Notes: generated from the letters alone by a model not told the origin. A stretch of 64,000 nucleotides of DNA from Jaltomata sinuosa (GCA_003996215.1 QJPP01000031.1:186001-250000), one strand, 5' to 3'; positions 37,101 through 41,871 are shown, counted from the stretch's first letter. Numbers and translations are program-made.

Positions 37101-39225
37101 GTCCTGATTGGACTTCAGCAGCCTGGTTTCATTAGGACATAAGTTGGCTTCCTATTTCAACTCACATGATCAAGAAAACAAACCAACCATCTTTATGCCC
37201 TTCTTCATACTTTCCCTAAAAAGAACTACCTTCCCAAAATTCTCAGTAATTAGCTGTCATGCCAGATAATGTTTAACCCAAAAATCAACAGCTGAAGAAA
37301 GGGCCTTGATCTTGTCACTCATATGTATTCCAAACAATTATCAGCCCTTCATAGATGCCCTATGAAATGTAATACACAACCGAGTTCCATGTAGCACTAA
37401 AGCACTGGATTTGGAATTAGAGAACACTCATTCAATTTAAACAAAGTCTGCTGCATCGCATTTTAACTTTTGGACTCAATGCTGCCAAAATATCATACAC
37501 GGTTGCAGCATTCCTGCTCTTTCGGTTTTTCCAAGAGAAACCAATTTCACCTGCATGAATTCTCACAACTTAACCTACCACAGGCCAACACAAGCTGCTA
37601 AGAGTTATGAATACCATTCTGGTATGCTAAAGGCAGACAGTGAATAACTGATTATCACATTTTATCACATACTAAGGTGCATTCTATGAGCTCCCTACCA
37701 GCAAGAACAGCCTTAAACTAGTAGCCAAGTTCGACAGTCATACAACACTATCAAGTGGACAGGCCATTGGCCTATGAACTCCACATGTGCTTAAGCTCCA
37801 ACCTCTAACCAATATCCATGTATCCAATGAGAAAATCAATCATATGATTCCTTCATCAACAATGGTTCTCACATACAAACAACCATTGACAGAACCAACG
37901 GTTACTGTAGATAGGAGAATAGCTAGGACAGAAAACCTGCTTCAACCAAGTTTTGATCCAATACATAAAACTCCTTCCAATAGTAGCAATGCAGGAGGAC
38001 CTCGGGTTATCAGCTCTCAATTTCCAGTTTCAAACGTTAAGTGCAAAACTTCTAACCAAGGATGAGATGTAGCATACAATTAATGTACTCCAAAGCTTTA
38101 GCTAGAGGATGTTTGGCAAGAAACAAACCCTTAAAGTAAAAATTTTAAAGTTCAATTTAGTCCGCCAGTTGGTCTGATTACACTATTCTACCACTGTTAG
38201 AGTTGGTTTATTAGCTAGAAACCTGATATCATTAATATGTTAGAAATCATCAGTAGCATCTGCTTCAATGGGATGAAGCACCCAGCTTATATTTTCTCAA
38301 CTTCATCTTCTCTTCTTTCTCGTGTTTCTTTAGCTTTTTTCCTCTTTTTATCTTTCGTTTCATGCTCTCACTACAGAACAATCAATTCATATCAATTCCA
38401 AATTAACTGGGGTCAGCTATATAAATCTTCAATATGGTTATTGAAATGATTCATCATAGTAAGACTATTTTTACACTAACTGTCAAACTATTGCAAGACT
38501 CCCCCTTCATCTTCAAGCTTCTAACTGCTGAACGACACTAAAGCCCGCCATAATCAACCACATTGATCCACAATAAAGAACAAGCCAAATTCAGTGAGAG
38601 TTACAGATCTAGACGAAACCTCTCCAATTCAAGCAAATTATATTTGACTGATTCTCCACAAACCCACAAATTAGAAAGAAAAAAAGAATAAGACTCCCTT
38701 AATCCCTTTCACCTAATTTGTCAAGTTTCAACAAAATCTGAAGGGTCAAAACATCACGCACATTGTCATCTAAGTCATTTTCAATAACAATCACACATAT
38801 CATATGTCTAATTCAGAACAAATCACCTAAGAAAAGTAAGAAACCCAACATGGTAAAAAGCTAACCGCATCAGCAGTGGAATTATCGGACTCCATTTCTG
38901 GTCGGAGCGTAGCATAAAGCTGTGGGCTACGGTAAATGGAGCCAGGTGCATAATGTGGAGGTGGAAGGTTGTGAAAGGAAACAGTATCCATGTAGAAAAG
39001 AACTCCGGAGATGTAAATCAATGGGGCAAAGAGAAAAATCCCTTGTCTGCGAAGAAGAAGAGAGAGAAAATGCGAAGCAAGATGCTGGGGAAGGGTTTTG
39101 GGGGCGGGTTGACCGGGAAAACGAGGAGCGGGTTTGGAACGAAGGCGAGGCGATCGAGAGCGGGGAGATGATGGCGCTGATGGGCTGCTGTGTCCACTAC
39201 TCGGTAGCCTATTGTATGCGTGCAT
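943..39225 (-). CDS. O-fucosyltransferase family protein, 7 exons, C-terminus outside window
   Basis: Spliced minus-strand gene: join of 39225-38866, 36883-36814, 31103-31036, 30940-30852, 18776-18579, 1416-1212 and 1110-943, 386 codons in one open frame. All introns are GT-AG. Residues 1-60 are Ser/Pro/Arg-rich and cytosolic; about 62-81 (starting FLFAPLIYISGVLFY) is a signal anchor, giving a type II Golgi-type membrane protein. Family blocks follow in order: WKNSYKGGEWRPC (~125-137), EANGGLNQQRTSICNAVAVA (~154-173), LNATLIIPHFHFHSIW (~177-192), RISPFANRLSFDAPP (~265-279) and HLRFEEDMVAFSCC (~325-338). The HLRFE arginine is the conserved nucleotide-sugar-binding position of the family. Related plant proteins are fucosyl- or rhamnosyltransferases (GT65/GT106-like), so the exact donor and acceptor are not known. 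The family usually runs about 510-560 residues, so the last exons lie left of the window. Introns are 1982, 5710, 95, 12075, 17162 and 101 bp; the seventh is open-ended. Confidence 0.93.
1212..1416 (-). CDS. O-fucosyltransferase exon 6 (HLRFE motif)
   Basis: 205 bp after a TGCAG acceptor, completing the Lys codon. It encodes IIRISPFANRLSFDAPPAVQ through the conserved GKYVSVHLRFEE, and ends phase 0 before GTTAGT. It contains the family's key HLRFE signature. Confidence 0.94.
1417..1780. other. intron 5, exon-6-proximal part
   Basis: AT-rich sequence with no coding or repeat structure recognised; probably original intron sequence. Confidence 0.5.
1781..3990 (+). repeat. Ty3/gypsy-like LTR remnants with an inserted copia-like LTR piece
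   Basis: Begins TGTAACACCCCG, a common start of plant gypsy LTRs, followed by GATCGC-rich sequence that resumes after about 2325 and leads to a TATA-like CAGTATATAAGA near 2513. The block from about 1862 to 2325 has a different character, resembling the R/U5 region of copia LTRs, and is bracketed by AAGTAC. The end near 3780-3960 resembles the 3' part of chromovirus LTRs or leaders. No protein domain is readable. Boundaries are approximate and the identification rests on style, not alignment. Confidence 0.45.
3240..3500 (+). repeat. degenerate short tandem repeat
   Basis: Several imperfect units built around 'ccc(c/g)agtgtgggccaattt(a)tatgctc' recur at roughly 45-70 bp spacing. Such arrays are common inside chromovirus-type LTRs. 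Copies are strongly diverged. Confidence 0.5.
4012..4274. mobile_element. Stowaway-type MITE
   Basis: 263 bp with terminal inverted repeats CTCCCTTTGTCCAACTTTAC and, on the other strand, CTCCCTCTGTCCATCTTTAC, flanked by TA on each side. This is the Tc1/mariner-derived Stowaway signature. There is no coding capacity and the interior is AT-rich. Confidence 0.88.
4564..4807 (-). mobile_element. tRNA-derived SINE (Solanaceae TS/SolS type)
   Basis: Read on the minus strand it starts with a tRNA-like head: A box around GTGGCCTAGTGGTCAATG and B box AGGTTCAAATTCC. The body is typical of Solanaceae SINEs, including CCTTGGTGGACAGAGTTACC. Flanking 13-bp direct repeats TGCCATG(A/C)TTAAG at 4551-4563 and 4808-4820 differ at one base and define the insertion. 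It is in sense with the host gene, within intron 5. Confidence 0.88.
4821..5346. other. intron 5 sequence, repeat-derived but unclassified
   Basis: Contains two copies of a TCCTACAGGTACA(A/T)GATAAGGTTGT-like stretch at about 4960 and 5318, suggesting gypsy LTR or leader debris. No coding signal. Confidence 0.35.
5347..6750 (+). repeat. Ty3/gypsy-like LTR remnant
   Basis: Begins TGTGACAACTC, has GCGATCGC-type motifs around 5640-5720 and a promoter-like GGGTATAAATACC near 5776, and continues with AT-rich sequence and short repeats typical of long chromovirus LTRs. No internal domain is attached. A further LTR-like start, TGTAATAACCC, appears at 6751, next to copia-B. Boundaries are approximate. 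Confidence 0.4.
6760..7258 (-). pseudogene. copia-B linker remnant, 3' of integrase
   Basis: Minus-strand relic of the Ser/Thr/Pro-rich linker between integrase and RT (CYQFHLLG motif), matching CCQFHLLG in the relative at 35094-35699. It stops abruptly near 6760, so RT and RNase H are gone. Confidence 0.55.
7259..7491 (-). repeat. copia-A' 3' LTR
   Basis: 233 bp, plus-strand ends TGTAAGTTTTGG and AATCAACA, followed by the CTCCCCCTC purine tract (complement). It carries the family's 13-bp inverted repeat (ATCCCTTGATTCT / AGAATCAAGGGAT). Confidence 0.9.
7499..7937 (-). pseudogene. copia-A' RNase H, C-terminal part
   Basis: ORF with KKQNVVARSSAEAEYRSMA, LYCDNKAAISIAQNPVQHDR and ADIFTKDLFEPKF, the standard copia RNase H end. 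It is cut at the hAT target site; the rest of the domain resumes at 13869. Confidence 0.92.
8219..8868 (-). pseudogene. hAT transposase, dimerisation domain and acidic tail
   Basis: Minus-strand ORFs at 8617-8868 (EWWRLYGSEAPELQKFAIRV, then SSSGCERNWSVFEHVR, the classic hAT C-terminal dimerisation motif) and 8219-8656 (acidic low-complexity tail with EDDEVEDDEQY). They lie in overlapping but different frames, so either a small intron or a frameshift separates them. Confidence 0.88.
8938..10236 (-). pseudogene. hAT transposase catalytic region
   Basis: 432-residue ORF. MMDKWTARTGK and VVTDNAAENVKAGDML supply the first two catalytic-type Asp positions of the hAT RNase H fold, followed by WTPCAAHCINLMFGDI. 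It ends AVRQRDRKSPG|GTGAAT, which could be a donor leading to the dimerisation exon. It is out of frame with the BED ORF upstream, so the transposase is either interrupted by an intron or broken by a frameshift. It is the best preserved ORF of this element. Confidence 0.88.
10356..10679 (-). pseudogene. hAT transposase N-terminal BED zinc finger
   Basis: 107 residues starting MSDPAWKYGTK, with VTCIFCNKTF and RHKHLIG forming the C-x2-C...H-x-H pattern of BED fingers that bind transposon ends. An acidic DDDDDEMEEGE linker follows, then a stop. Continuing relics (GSTGRKGPIDCYFPKK) lie in another frame between 10356 and 10236. Confidence 0.82.
10680..11015. repeat. GAA/GAAGAG and poly-A low-complexity tract in hAT leader
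   Basis: Purine-rich simple sequence (runs of A and GAAGAAGAGGAG) just upstream of the transposase start. Long leucine/phenylalanine/serine ORFs on the minus strand here are artefacts of the repeat. The RTE LINE inserted at its edge. Confidence 0.8.
11016..13558 (-). mobile_element. RTE-clade LINE, 5'-truncated
   Basis: 2543 bp flanked by 10-bp target duplications GAGAAGAAGT (11006-11015 and 13559-13568). The minus-strand 3' end is a (TTG)n tail preceded by a conserved 3' UTR (GGTCTGCGTACATCTTACCC). It codes for the end of the endonuclease region, a reverse transcriptase and the typical RTE C-terminus. It is inserted in the hAT leader, making it the innermost element of the intron 5 nest. 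Confidence 0.95.
11348..13494 (-). pseudogene. RTE LINE reverse transcriptase, one frameshift
   Basis: Two overlapping minus-strand ORFs, 13494-12559 and 12727-11348. The first carries the linker and RT start (GRAVGPDEIPVDFWK). The second has NNYRGIKLLSHTMKVWE, FIDLEKAYDRVPRE, the catalytic FADD box (CMLFADDVVLIEE), and a C-terminus with RLRWFGHVMRRG and GRGRPKKYWREVIK. The frame changes once near 12620, between the RT start and YKNKGDIQ, consistent with loss of a single base. The 5' part (most of the endonuclease) is absent through truncation. Confidence 0.92.
13690..13868. repeat. hAT subterminal CGCTTC/GAAGCG repeats
   Basis: GC-rich terminal 180 bp with many short copies of CGCTTC/GCGCCTCG in both orientations. 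The opposite end (about 7955-8045) has GAAGCG copies. Subterminal repeats of this kind are known transposase-binding sites in hAT and CACTA elements; binding here is inferred. Confidence 0.7.
13877..15764 (-). pseudogene. copia-A' integrase (C-terminal), RT and RNase H start
   Basis: Minus-strand pieces: integrase end (GEALLTSTYLINRMPS, 15377-15768), linker with PISRRKRVRKVTNHPMSNF (14865-15167), RT with QLAVKNAFLNGELEEKVYMD and CKLKKSLYGLKQSPRAW (14404-14694), and then EIKDLGQLKYFLGMEVARS and IYLSHTRPNIAFGF (13801-14346). The YVDD box is intact near 14370, but flanking frameshifts and stops break the ORF. Confidence 0.9.
15765..15958 (-). repeat. copia-A' 5' LTR remnant
   Basis: About 194 bp, lacking the first 40 bp (plus-strand sense) of the 233-bp LTR. 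It ends AATCAACA and is followed by the AGTAT target duplication. One arm of the family's hairpin is mutated here. Confidence 0.88.
15964..17950 (-). pseudogene. copia-B gag and integrase remnants
   Basis: Short frames only. 16007-16270 has AVLTSSYLIN and FLGYRRVHKRYQCYSTD (integrase C-terminal side); 16108-16407 has HQTSSPYTSQQDGIVGRKNK, where the catalytic Glu position of ERKN reads Gly. 16608-17950 is degenerate protease/gag sequence. Homologous to 35583-36480. Confidence 0.7.
17966..18161 (-). repeat. copia-B 5' LTR and primer-binding site
   Basis: 196 bp with TG...CA ends (TGTGAAAGAATA ... ACACCTTCACA on the plus strand). Immediately left, CTCTGATACCA (about 17955-17965) is the complement of the initiator-Met primer site TGGTATCAGAG, which fixes the LTR boundary and orientation. 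Confidence 0.82.
18162..18578. other. intron 5, exon-5-proximal part
   Basis: AT-rich, no recognised element; likely original intron sequence next to exon 5. Confidence 0.5.
18579..18776 (-). CDS. O-fucosyltransferase exon 5
   Basis: 198 bp after a TGTACAG acceptor, finishing the split Ser codon. It encodes KFSDIYDEDFFVKTLENDVR through VYNFRIKAWSSIPYY and LPKLVEE, and ends with two bases of a Lys codon before GTGAGC. It is stranded between the 12.1 and 17.2 kb introns, yet has no stop or frameshift. Confidence 0.93.
18777..19020. other. intron 4, exon-5-proximal part
   Basis: AT-rich, with a C-run near 18837-18850. No gene seen; probably the outer part of the foldback element plus native intron. 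Confidence 0.4.
19021..19736. repeat. long inverted repeat (foldback element arms)
   Basis: About 84 bp at 19021-19104 (ACTTTACCCTTTTAATATTA through AAATTCTTTAAGAA) reappears as reverse complement at 19653-19736 with few differences. The 550-bp spacer has no coding signal. The right arm stops where the LINE poly(T) begins, suggesting a foldback MITE that the LINE interrupted. Confidence 0.75.
20011..21834 (-). pseudogene. L1-type LINE ORF2 (RT C-terminal and zf-RVT region)
   Basis: 21148-21834 starts in the endonuclease-RT linker (FKFENMWLQNEGFLDKVKEW, KEVYGKIE) and jumps to the RT thumb (TLPPTYLGLPLRGKYKAMEV, LSLRGRLTLINS), so the RT core with the YADD box is deleted. 20936-21205 gives FLWEGN and WPKVTLPKHLCGLGIKNL. 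20011-20214 gives CFMCQQNFETNRHLLLHC, the zf-RVT finger. A 121-bp MITE splits it at 20666. Confidence 0.88.
20666..20786. mobile_element. 121-bp MITE with CTA(A/T)GTTGCTCGGACTC termini
   Basis: The termini are perfect inverted repeats of 17 bp apart from one base, and the whole element folds on itself around a GTGTCGGATC core. 8-bp target duplications ATTTGCAA flank it (20658-20665 and 20787-20794). The 8-bp duplication fits hAT-type transposition. A longer relative is at 28458-28935. Confidence 0.9.
21835..23332 (-). pseudogene. L1-type LINE ORF1 C-terminus and ORF1-ORF2 junction
   Basis: Minus-strand fragments 22924-23202 (NELSQRLYNFYYQKGSIQKP, KKPTKGVTK) and 22649-22888 (WTKLAMGKACKAFGVNVKGF, ending RSYEWNKSDNFS). 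I do not recognise a defined domain, but the order is that of a plant LINE between the DUF4283 part and the endonuclease. The 21835-22640 stretch, where endonuclease would be expected, has only short broken frames. Confidence 0.55.
23333..23574 (-). repeat. copia-A 3' LTR
   Basis: 242 bp with plus-strand ends TGTAAGTTTTGG and AATCAACA. It contains a perfect 13-bp inverted repeat at 23420-23432 and 23443-23455 around a 10-base loop. Confidence 0.95.
23575..24596 (-). pseudogene. copia-A RT C-terminus and RNase H
   Basis: ORF 23848-24462 has EIKDLGQLKYFLGMEVARSK, YLSHTRPDIAFAV, TNADWAGSTIDRRSTSGY and KKQNVVACSSAE. It is separated from the upstream ORF by a Gln-to-stop change near 24597, by a small tandem duplication near 24470 that shifts the frame, and by loss of the second Asp of the catalytic YVDD (reads YVDY near 24490). 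The RNase H end after 23848 is also frame-broken. Confidence 0.92.
24597..26573 (-). pseudogene. copia-A integrase and RT N-terminal half
   Basis: 658-residue ORF. The zinc-binding HHCC region (WHYRLGHPSFHYL...CEFC) comes first, then the DDE core: HSDVWGPS and FRSDNGRGF supply two Asp residues, while the third catalytic position reads Asp (NGVADRKNRHL) where Glu is usual. The C-terminal GKR-type region is followed by a linker, then RT with WKEAVLEEMNALERNETWEM, QGFTQTYGIDYLETFAPVAK and QLDVKNAFLNGKLEEEVYMD. It ends at a premature stop before the catalytic box. Confidence 0.94.
26554..27978 (-). CDS. copia-A gag-protease ORF
   Basis: 474 residues with no internal stop. The N-terminal gag starts near LNGKNYLEWAQSVRLAIDGR, continues through the helical UBN2/gag-like region, then a zinc knuckle CDFCKKYWHTRETC (C-x2-C-x4-H-x4-C). 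The protease active site reads WIVDSAASDHMTG, with Ala where DSGA has Gly. It overlaps the integrase ORF by 20 bases in another frame, so the original polyprotein has one frameshift there. Open, but probably not functional as part of a complete element. Confidence 0.9.
   Translation of the reverse strand: MTQRHQQKPEAESSVNRVPTETTMNQGSYSSHFSFQLTSHKLNGKNYLEWAQSVRLAIDGRGKLGHLTGETRKPEPADPKMNAWRSENSMVIAWLLNSMEPAIGKPYLFLPTARDVREAVRETYSDVENASQIFELKIKLWKARQGERGVTIYYNEMIFLWQELDQCYNDEWDCPKDSVKAMKKEENERVYLFLAGLNQDFDELRSRLLGKNPLPTLRETFSEIRREETRRNVMLKIDSNLEAKNIDSSALVAAKNENDKKKKPWCDFCKKYWHTRETCWKIHGKPPNWNKKRADNHGSQAFQCTSGEPGLKSSPEMPPFTKEQLELLHKLLQSQLQSSKPDPSTPTCSFSQTGNVPSIFLSTDSTGISSWIVDSAASDHMTGNSRFFSTYTPSTGNKKVKVADGSFSAIAGKGTVKLTPLLTLFDVLHVQKLSHNLLSVSKLTQNLNCRAIFDSISCVFQDKVSGRMIGNGRV
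28040..28281 (-). repeat. copia-A 5' LTR and primer-binding site
   Basis: 242 bp, nearly identical to the other LTR. The first plus-strand base is C instead of T. It is adjacent to the iMet primer-site complement at 28028-28039 and followed by the ATCCC target duplication. Confidence 0.94.
28458..28935. mobile_element. 478-bp MITE related to the one at 20666
   Basis: Ends CCAAGTTGTTCGGACTC and, inverted, CTAAGTTGCTTGGACTC. Flanked by near-identical 8-bp repeats CTTAACGC (28450-28457) and CTTGACGC (28936-28943). The interior has inverted blocks rich in GGATCCGAC/GGTGTGGGTGTG and no protein. It shares termini but little length with the 121-bp copy, so one is an internal-deletion or expansion form. 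Confidence 0.85.
28955..29273 (+). mobile_element. 5'-truncated RTE LINE 3' end (or SINE sharing its tail)
   Basis: 319 bp flanked by perfect 11-bp repeats ATATCCTGGCC (28944-28954 and 29274-29284). The last 115 bp (GGGTCTATCCGAAACAG, GGTAAGGTCTGTGTACA, CCCAGACCCC, ACTGGGTAGTTGTTGTTGT) match the RTE LINE 3' end at 11016-11150. The upstream part is T-rich without clear pol III boxes, which favours a dead-on-arrival RTE copy over a tRNA SINE. Confidence 0.85.
29285..30300 (-). pseudogene. L1-type LINE ORF1, DUF4283-like region
   Basis: 29504-29884 encodes GDIATKVLRFLG and FISRWKICSSLKVTPMNHNQFLFELPSR, typical of plant LINE ORF1 proteins with a DUF4283 nucleic-acid-binding domain. The following LSLQWW motif lies in a shifted frame down to 29285, with a stop at the ELPSR junction. 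30082-30300 is a probable further N-terminal relic. It continues at 28282-28457 beyond the MITE and RTE insertions. Confidence 0.7.
30301..30851. other. intron 4, exon-4-proximal part
   Basis: Mixed sequence, with a 68-residue minus ORF at 30478-30684 that I do not recognise. The rest is AT-rich, probably native intron. Confidence 0.45.
30852..30940 (-). CDS. O-fucosyltransferase exon 4
   Basis: 89 bp, separated from exon 3 by only 95 bp. It follows TTTCTAG and encodes ICNAVAVAGYLNATLIIPHF and then HFHSIWRDP. It ends two bases into a Ser codon before GTTGAT. The next exon lies 12 kb away. Confidence 0.93.
31036..31103 (-). CDS. O-fucosyltransferase exon 3
   Basis: 68 bp after an ATTTTTAG acceptor, ending phase 0 before a consensus GTAAGT donor. 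It completes a split Gly codon and encodes LPDSNGYIYIEANGGLNQQR and then TS, the start of the GDP-sugar-binding N-terminal half. Confidence 0.93.
31104..32479. other. intron 2, exon-3-proximal part
   Basis: 1.4 kb without recognised coding or repeat structure; only short spurious frames. Probably native intron. Confidence 0.5.
32520..33180 (-). pseudogene. L1-type LINE reverse transcriptase fragment
   Basis: 32909-33175 has VEVSHILYADDTLILCKADD (the YADD catalytic box), then a frameshift, then 32662-32928 with GLHVNWAKSSI, TTYLGVPLGAKGKDINIW and ISLGGRLTLINGVL. Further thumb sequence continues to about 32520. It is clearly from a different LINE copy than the one at 19.7-30.3 kb, because that copy lacks its YADD region. 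Confidence 0.9.
33181..33719. other. intron 2 sequence, unclassified
   Basis: AT-rich with no recognised gene. It may include the 5' flank of the LINE fragment. Confidence 0.4.
33864..33987 (-). mobile_element. short tRNA-derived SINE in the copia-C LTR
   Basis: 124 bp flanked by perfect 12-bp repeats ATCCTATACTAT (33852-33863 and 33988-33999). On the minus strand it begins with a tRNA-like head: A-box-like TTGCTCAAGTGGTTGAGC and B box GGTTCGAGTCA. It ends GGGGTGGGGAAAA. The copia-C LTR at 419-600 is the uninterrupted counterpart. Confidence 0.9.
34232..34668. mobile_element. MITE inserted in the copia-C RNase H
   Basis: About 437 bp with inverted ends GGGGTCGTTTGGTT and (other strand) GAGTCGTTTGGTTGG. 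Copia reading resumes directly on both sides (ATTGATTGTCATTTTATC to the left, complement). TAT on both flanks suggests a 3-bp duplication as in PIF/Harbinger MITEs. No coding capacity. Confidence 0.75.
34881..35093. other. intron 2 sequence, unclassified
   Basis: AT-rich; no gene or recognisable repeat boundary. Confidence 0.35.
35094..36480 (-). mobile_element. copia-B relative, internal fragment (no LTR seen)
   Basis: Homologous in order to copia-B at 16480-15964 and 7258-6760, but uninterrupted: decayed integrase sequence (36480-35700), then the linker ORF 35094-35699 (FLETQPFLQVQVTT, CCQFHLLG, a Ser/Thr/Pro-rich PPPMTPPSTVPPP run). It shows the sequence at the copia-A' target site before insertion, near 35577-35590. 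Confidence 0.75.
36814..36883 (-). CDS. O-fucosyltransferase exon 2
   Basis: 70 bp after a CTGTAG acceptor, ending one base into a codon before GTAGAA. It encodes ISTIWKNSYKGGEWRPCIDK and then SSR, the family's WK-x-x-YKGGEW block. The phases join cleanly to exons 1 and 3. Confidence 0.92.
36884..38865. other. intron 1 of the O-fucosyltransferase gene
   Basis: 1982 bp, the only long intron without a recognised transposable element. AT-rich, with a 92-residue plus-strand frame at 37787-38065 that looks spurious. Confidence 0.6.
38866..39225 (-). CDS. O-fucosyltransferase exon 1 (start codon, signal anchor)
   Basis: 120 codons from the ATG at 39225-39223, ending phase 0 at GCG before a GTTAGC donor. 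It encodes the Ser/Pro/Arg-rich cytosolic tail, the membrane anchor and the stem motif PGSIYRSPQLYATLRPEM. This is the first Met of the frame, and the N-terminus matches the usual family start (MHxYxRLxSSGHS), which supports the choice of start. Confidence 0.9.
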
Positions 39226-39280
39226 GTCTTGTCTTTGTCTTCTGCTTTCACATCATAAATACATACACCAACCGTATTAA

Positions 39281-39313
<33 letters not shown>

Positions 39314-39600
39314 TATAGATACGTATGTATAGACAGCGAGAGGGATGTTGGTTGTTTGTGCAATAGAATGAGCAAGGAACGAGGCAGAGAAAAAAAGGAG
39401 AGAGGTGTGTGTGGGACACTGGGAGGTGTGCACGTGACTTGAAGAAAAGGATGAGAGCTTTTTTTCTCAAGGATGAGAGTATTTGTGCTGTCAACTGTGA
39501 TGTAAGGAGGACAGCACATTTTCGGGTAGCCATTTTTACTGTTAAGCATAAAAACAGTCGCCGATGCAAATGTCATCCAAATTTAGCTATTTTTGCTTCA
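39226..39600 (-). promoter_or_regulatory. O-fucosyltransferase 5' UTR and proximal promoter region
   Basis: Region directly upstream of the start codon. A (TA)15 tract at 39282-39311 sits 57-86 bp before the ATG and could serve as, or replace, a TATA element. Long CT/GA-rich stretches follow upstream. The transcription start cannot be placed from sequence alone. Confidence 0.45.
39282..39311. repeat. (TA)15 microsatellite
   Basis: Uninterrupted TA dinucleotide run, then GATATAGATACG. Likely length-polymorphic. Confidence 0.98.
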
Positions 39601-39870
39601 AGGGTGTGTTTGCTATGGAGGAAAATGTCCATGAAAAAGATTTTCCAAGAAAACATTTGCTAGGAAAGTGATTTTTTATTTATTTTCTTATGTTTGATAT
39701 GCAAGTAAAACATATTATTCTAAAGGCATTTATATATATCTAAAACAAACTATGAGGAGGGGTGGGGTGGGGTAGGCGGGGGTGGGATAGAAAAAAAATT
39801 GGGGGTGGGTGGGATGGGTGGGGTAAGATGGTGGGTGGGAGTGGATTGGGGGTGGGTGTAGATCATAAAA
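39601..39870. repeat. MITE-like end plus G-rich tract
   Basis: GGTGTGTTTGCTATGGAGGAAAATG at about 39602 resembles the terminus of a common Solanaceae hAT-type MITE whose interior carries variable GGGGTGG repeats. Here the interior tract is at 39751-39862, but the matching far terminus is not seen. 39759-39787 has five G-runs of three to five and fits a G-quadruplex pattern on the plus strand. Confidence 0.6.
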
Positions 39871-39943
39871 TTCGCGTCGAGAACATGATAATCGGGACAG
39901 AAAAATATTGCAAATATTATAGTATTTGATTTGAATATATGAG

Positions 39944-40421
39944 TGTTACAATCTCTGTGAATCATCTGATTCTTCTTTTCAAGTATAAAGTCAAGGGTCT
40001 TTGAGCTTGATCTTGAATTTGGTGAATTTGTTCTTGATTTGTGAATTTGACGAATTTGATCTTGACTTGTTTTTAAATTCAAGGGTTTTTAAGCTTGATC
40101 TTGAACTGATGGTCTTCATGTTGAGTTGTATTTGAACTTGAGTGCTTGAATGTTTGAACTTGTAGCTTGAAGAGAAATCAGCGGCGTTTGATCCAAGAGT
40201 TCTCTCTGTCTTCTTATTAGAATTCTAGCGTATTTTCAAAATTATGGAAGACCCTTATTTATAATGAAGACAAGCTTCTTTCGGCCAATCTGATTCGAGT
40301 GACATGGCGATATTTGATTGGTCGAAACATGTCACTTGTACACATGGTGCGTCTTCATTGGTCTTTGATTACAATAGGCATGATGCATCATTTGGATATG
40401 TGGCATGATCCTATTGGCTGC
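39944..40421. repeat. unclassified repeat interrupted by the Athila element
   Basis: Imperfect GCTTGATCTTGAA(T/C)TT units at 40000-40110, then several ATTGGTC-like blocks. The sequence continues after the Athila insertion at 51850 (CCTATTGGCTGC to CTACTTCGTTTGAC), so it predates it. It could be an LTR of another element. Confidence 0.45.
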
Positions 40422-41867
40422 TGATAAGTTGGTAATCTACTAACTTATTTGGCTTTTATTCATGAATTATTGCATTGATTTGATGTGATTTAGAAGACTC
40501 TTATGCCTTTATTGTTTTATATGCAGGCACTCTTGATAAATTGAAGGAAGAAACTGATTTGATCCCAAAGGAGCTACGAATGGAAGCCAAAGGGCAAAGA
40601 TGATCGGAAGAGCAAGAATCTGCCGAGATGTGCGAGAGAGTATGCGCGCCGCAAGAGGGCACCTGCGAGCGCACATGGAAGATAGAACACTGCCTTAGCA
40701 GTCGACGTATGTGAGAAACAAGTCCCAAGGGGCTATCACCCCTTCCATCGCACATAGGACCGCAAGTGAAGGATTGTCACTACCTGGAAAATCGGGCACC
40801 TGCGAGTCGCTAATCACAAGGGGCGATCGCATGTGCCCTCGCACCTTGTTTCGCACATGCTTTGGAGGGCAAAATGGTCTAAATGTGTGTGACGTAATTG
40901 GGAAGGTACCAAAATCCTTTTTGGGACTTGTGCAAAGGATATACTGTAGCTTTTCCCAAGTAGAATAGTTGATAGAGTACAATTTTTCTTTTTCTCTAGA
41001 GTGAAAAACATCATTGTTAACATTGAGCTTGGAATTTGAATTTGGCTATTGATGAATGAATGGAATTTTGAAAAACCCAATTGGTATCTTCTCTTATTCC
41101 TTTACCATGTGTAGCTAAACTCATTTCTAGGGGTGTGTGTATGATGGGTATTTGAATTTGAGAATGAGTGTTGATTATTTGTGTTTATAATTGATTATTA
41201 TGTATGGATCTATTGAATTCTACGTGTTTTAATTATATAATTGATGGTTGCAAACATTAATTTAGCTTTACTAATTATGTACTTGATTGAAGAAAAAGTT
41301 CATTAATTGGGCAAGAGTTCAATAGTGGAAATTTCAGATTTTCGCCATAAATTGAGGCTAGAAATAACTTGATTTAGGAAATTCCCATCTAAGAGTCAAA
41401 TCTAGAAATAGTTTGATTCACCTAAGCTAATTTGGTTGGTTTGATGCTTAACTATGGGGCTTGAAAAGGACCATAGTATACATACTTATTGGGTTGAAAA
41501 ATTACTAAGTATAGCTTTAACCAAAGCTACCCATGCTAATAATTGAAGGTTTGCTTGAATAATCAGCCCCTATCTCATTGTATGACCCCATCAGAAGCAC
41601 ACCTCTAGCCTTCTAATCTTGATCAAATCGATTGTGTCTACATTGCCCATTTGTTACATTTTAAATTTTGAATTCCCAAACCATTTTTCCCAATTTTAGT
41701 TTCCTTGTTTGAACAACTTGCTTACTCTAGTGAATTGATTTTTTACGTTTAGTGGCAAGTCATCGTACCAATCTCCGTGGATTCGATCCCTACATCCGTT
41801 AGATACTTATTGTTTTGCTTGACGATCGTTGCCACCTCCTTCGGAGGAGTTGTTTTGAATGTCATCA
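40422..41867 (+). repeat. Athila-like 5' LTR
   Basis: 1446 bp, starts TGATAAGTTGGTAATCTAC and ends GAATGTCATCA. It matches 50411-51849 along its length with scattered differences. GCGATCGCA/GCGCACATG-type repeats lie in the first 450 bp. Confidence 0.93.
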
Positions 41868-41871
41868 AAAA

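Noticed and set aside
37787..38065. 92-residue plus-strand ORF in intron 1
   Set aside because: No recognisable motif, no TATA or splice context, and composition like the surrounding intron.
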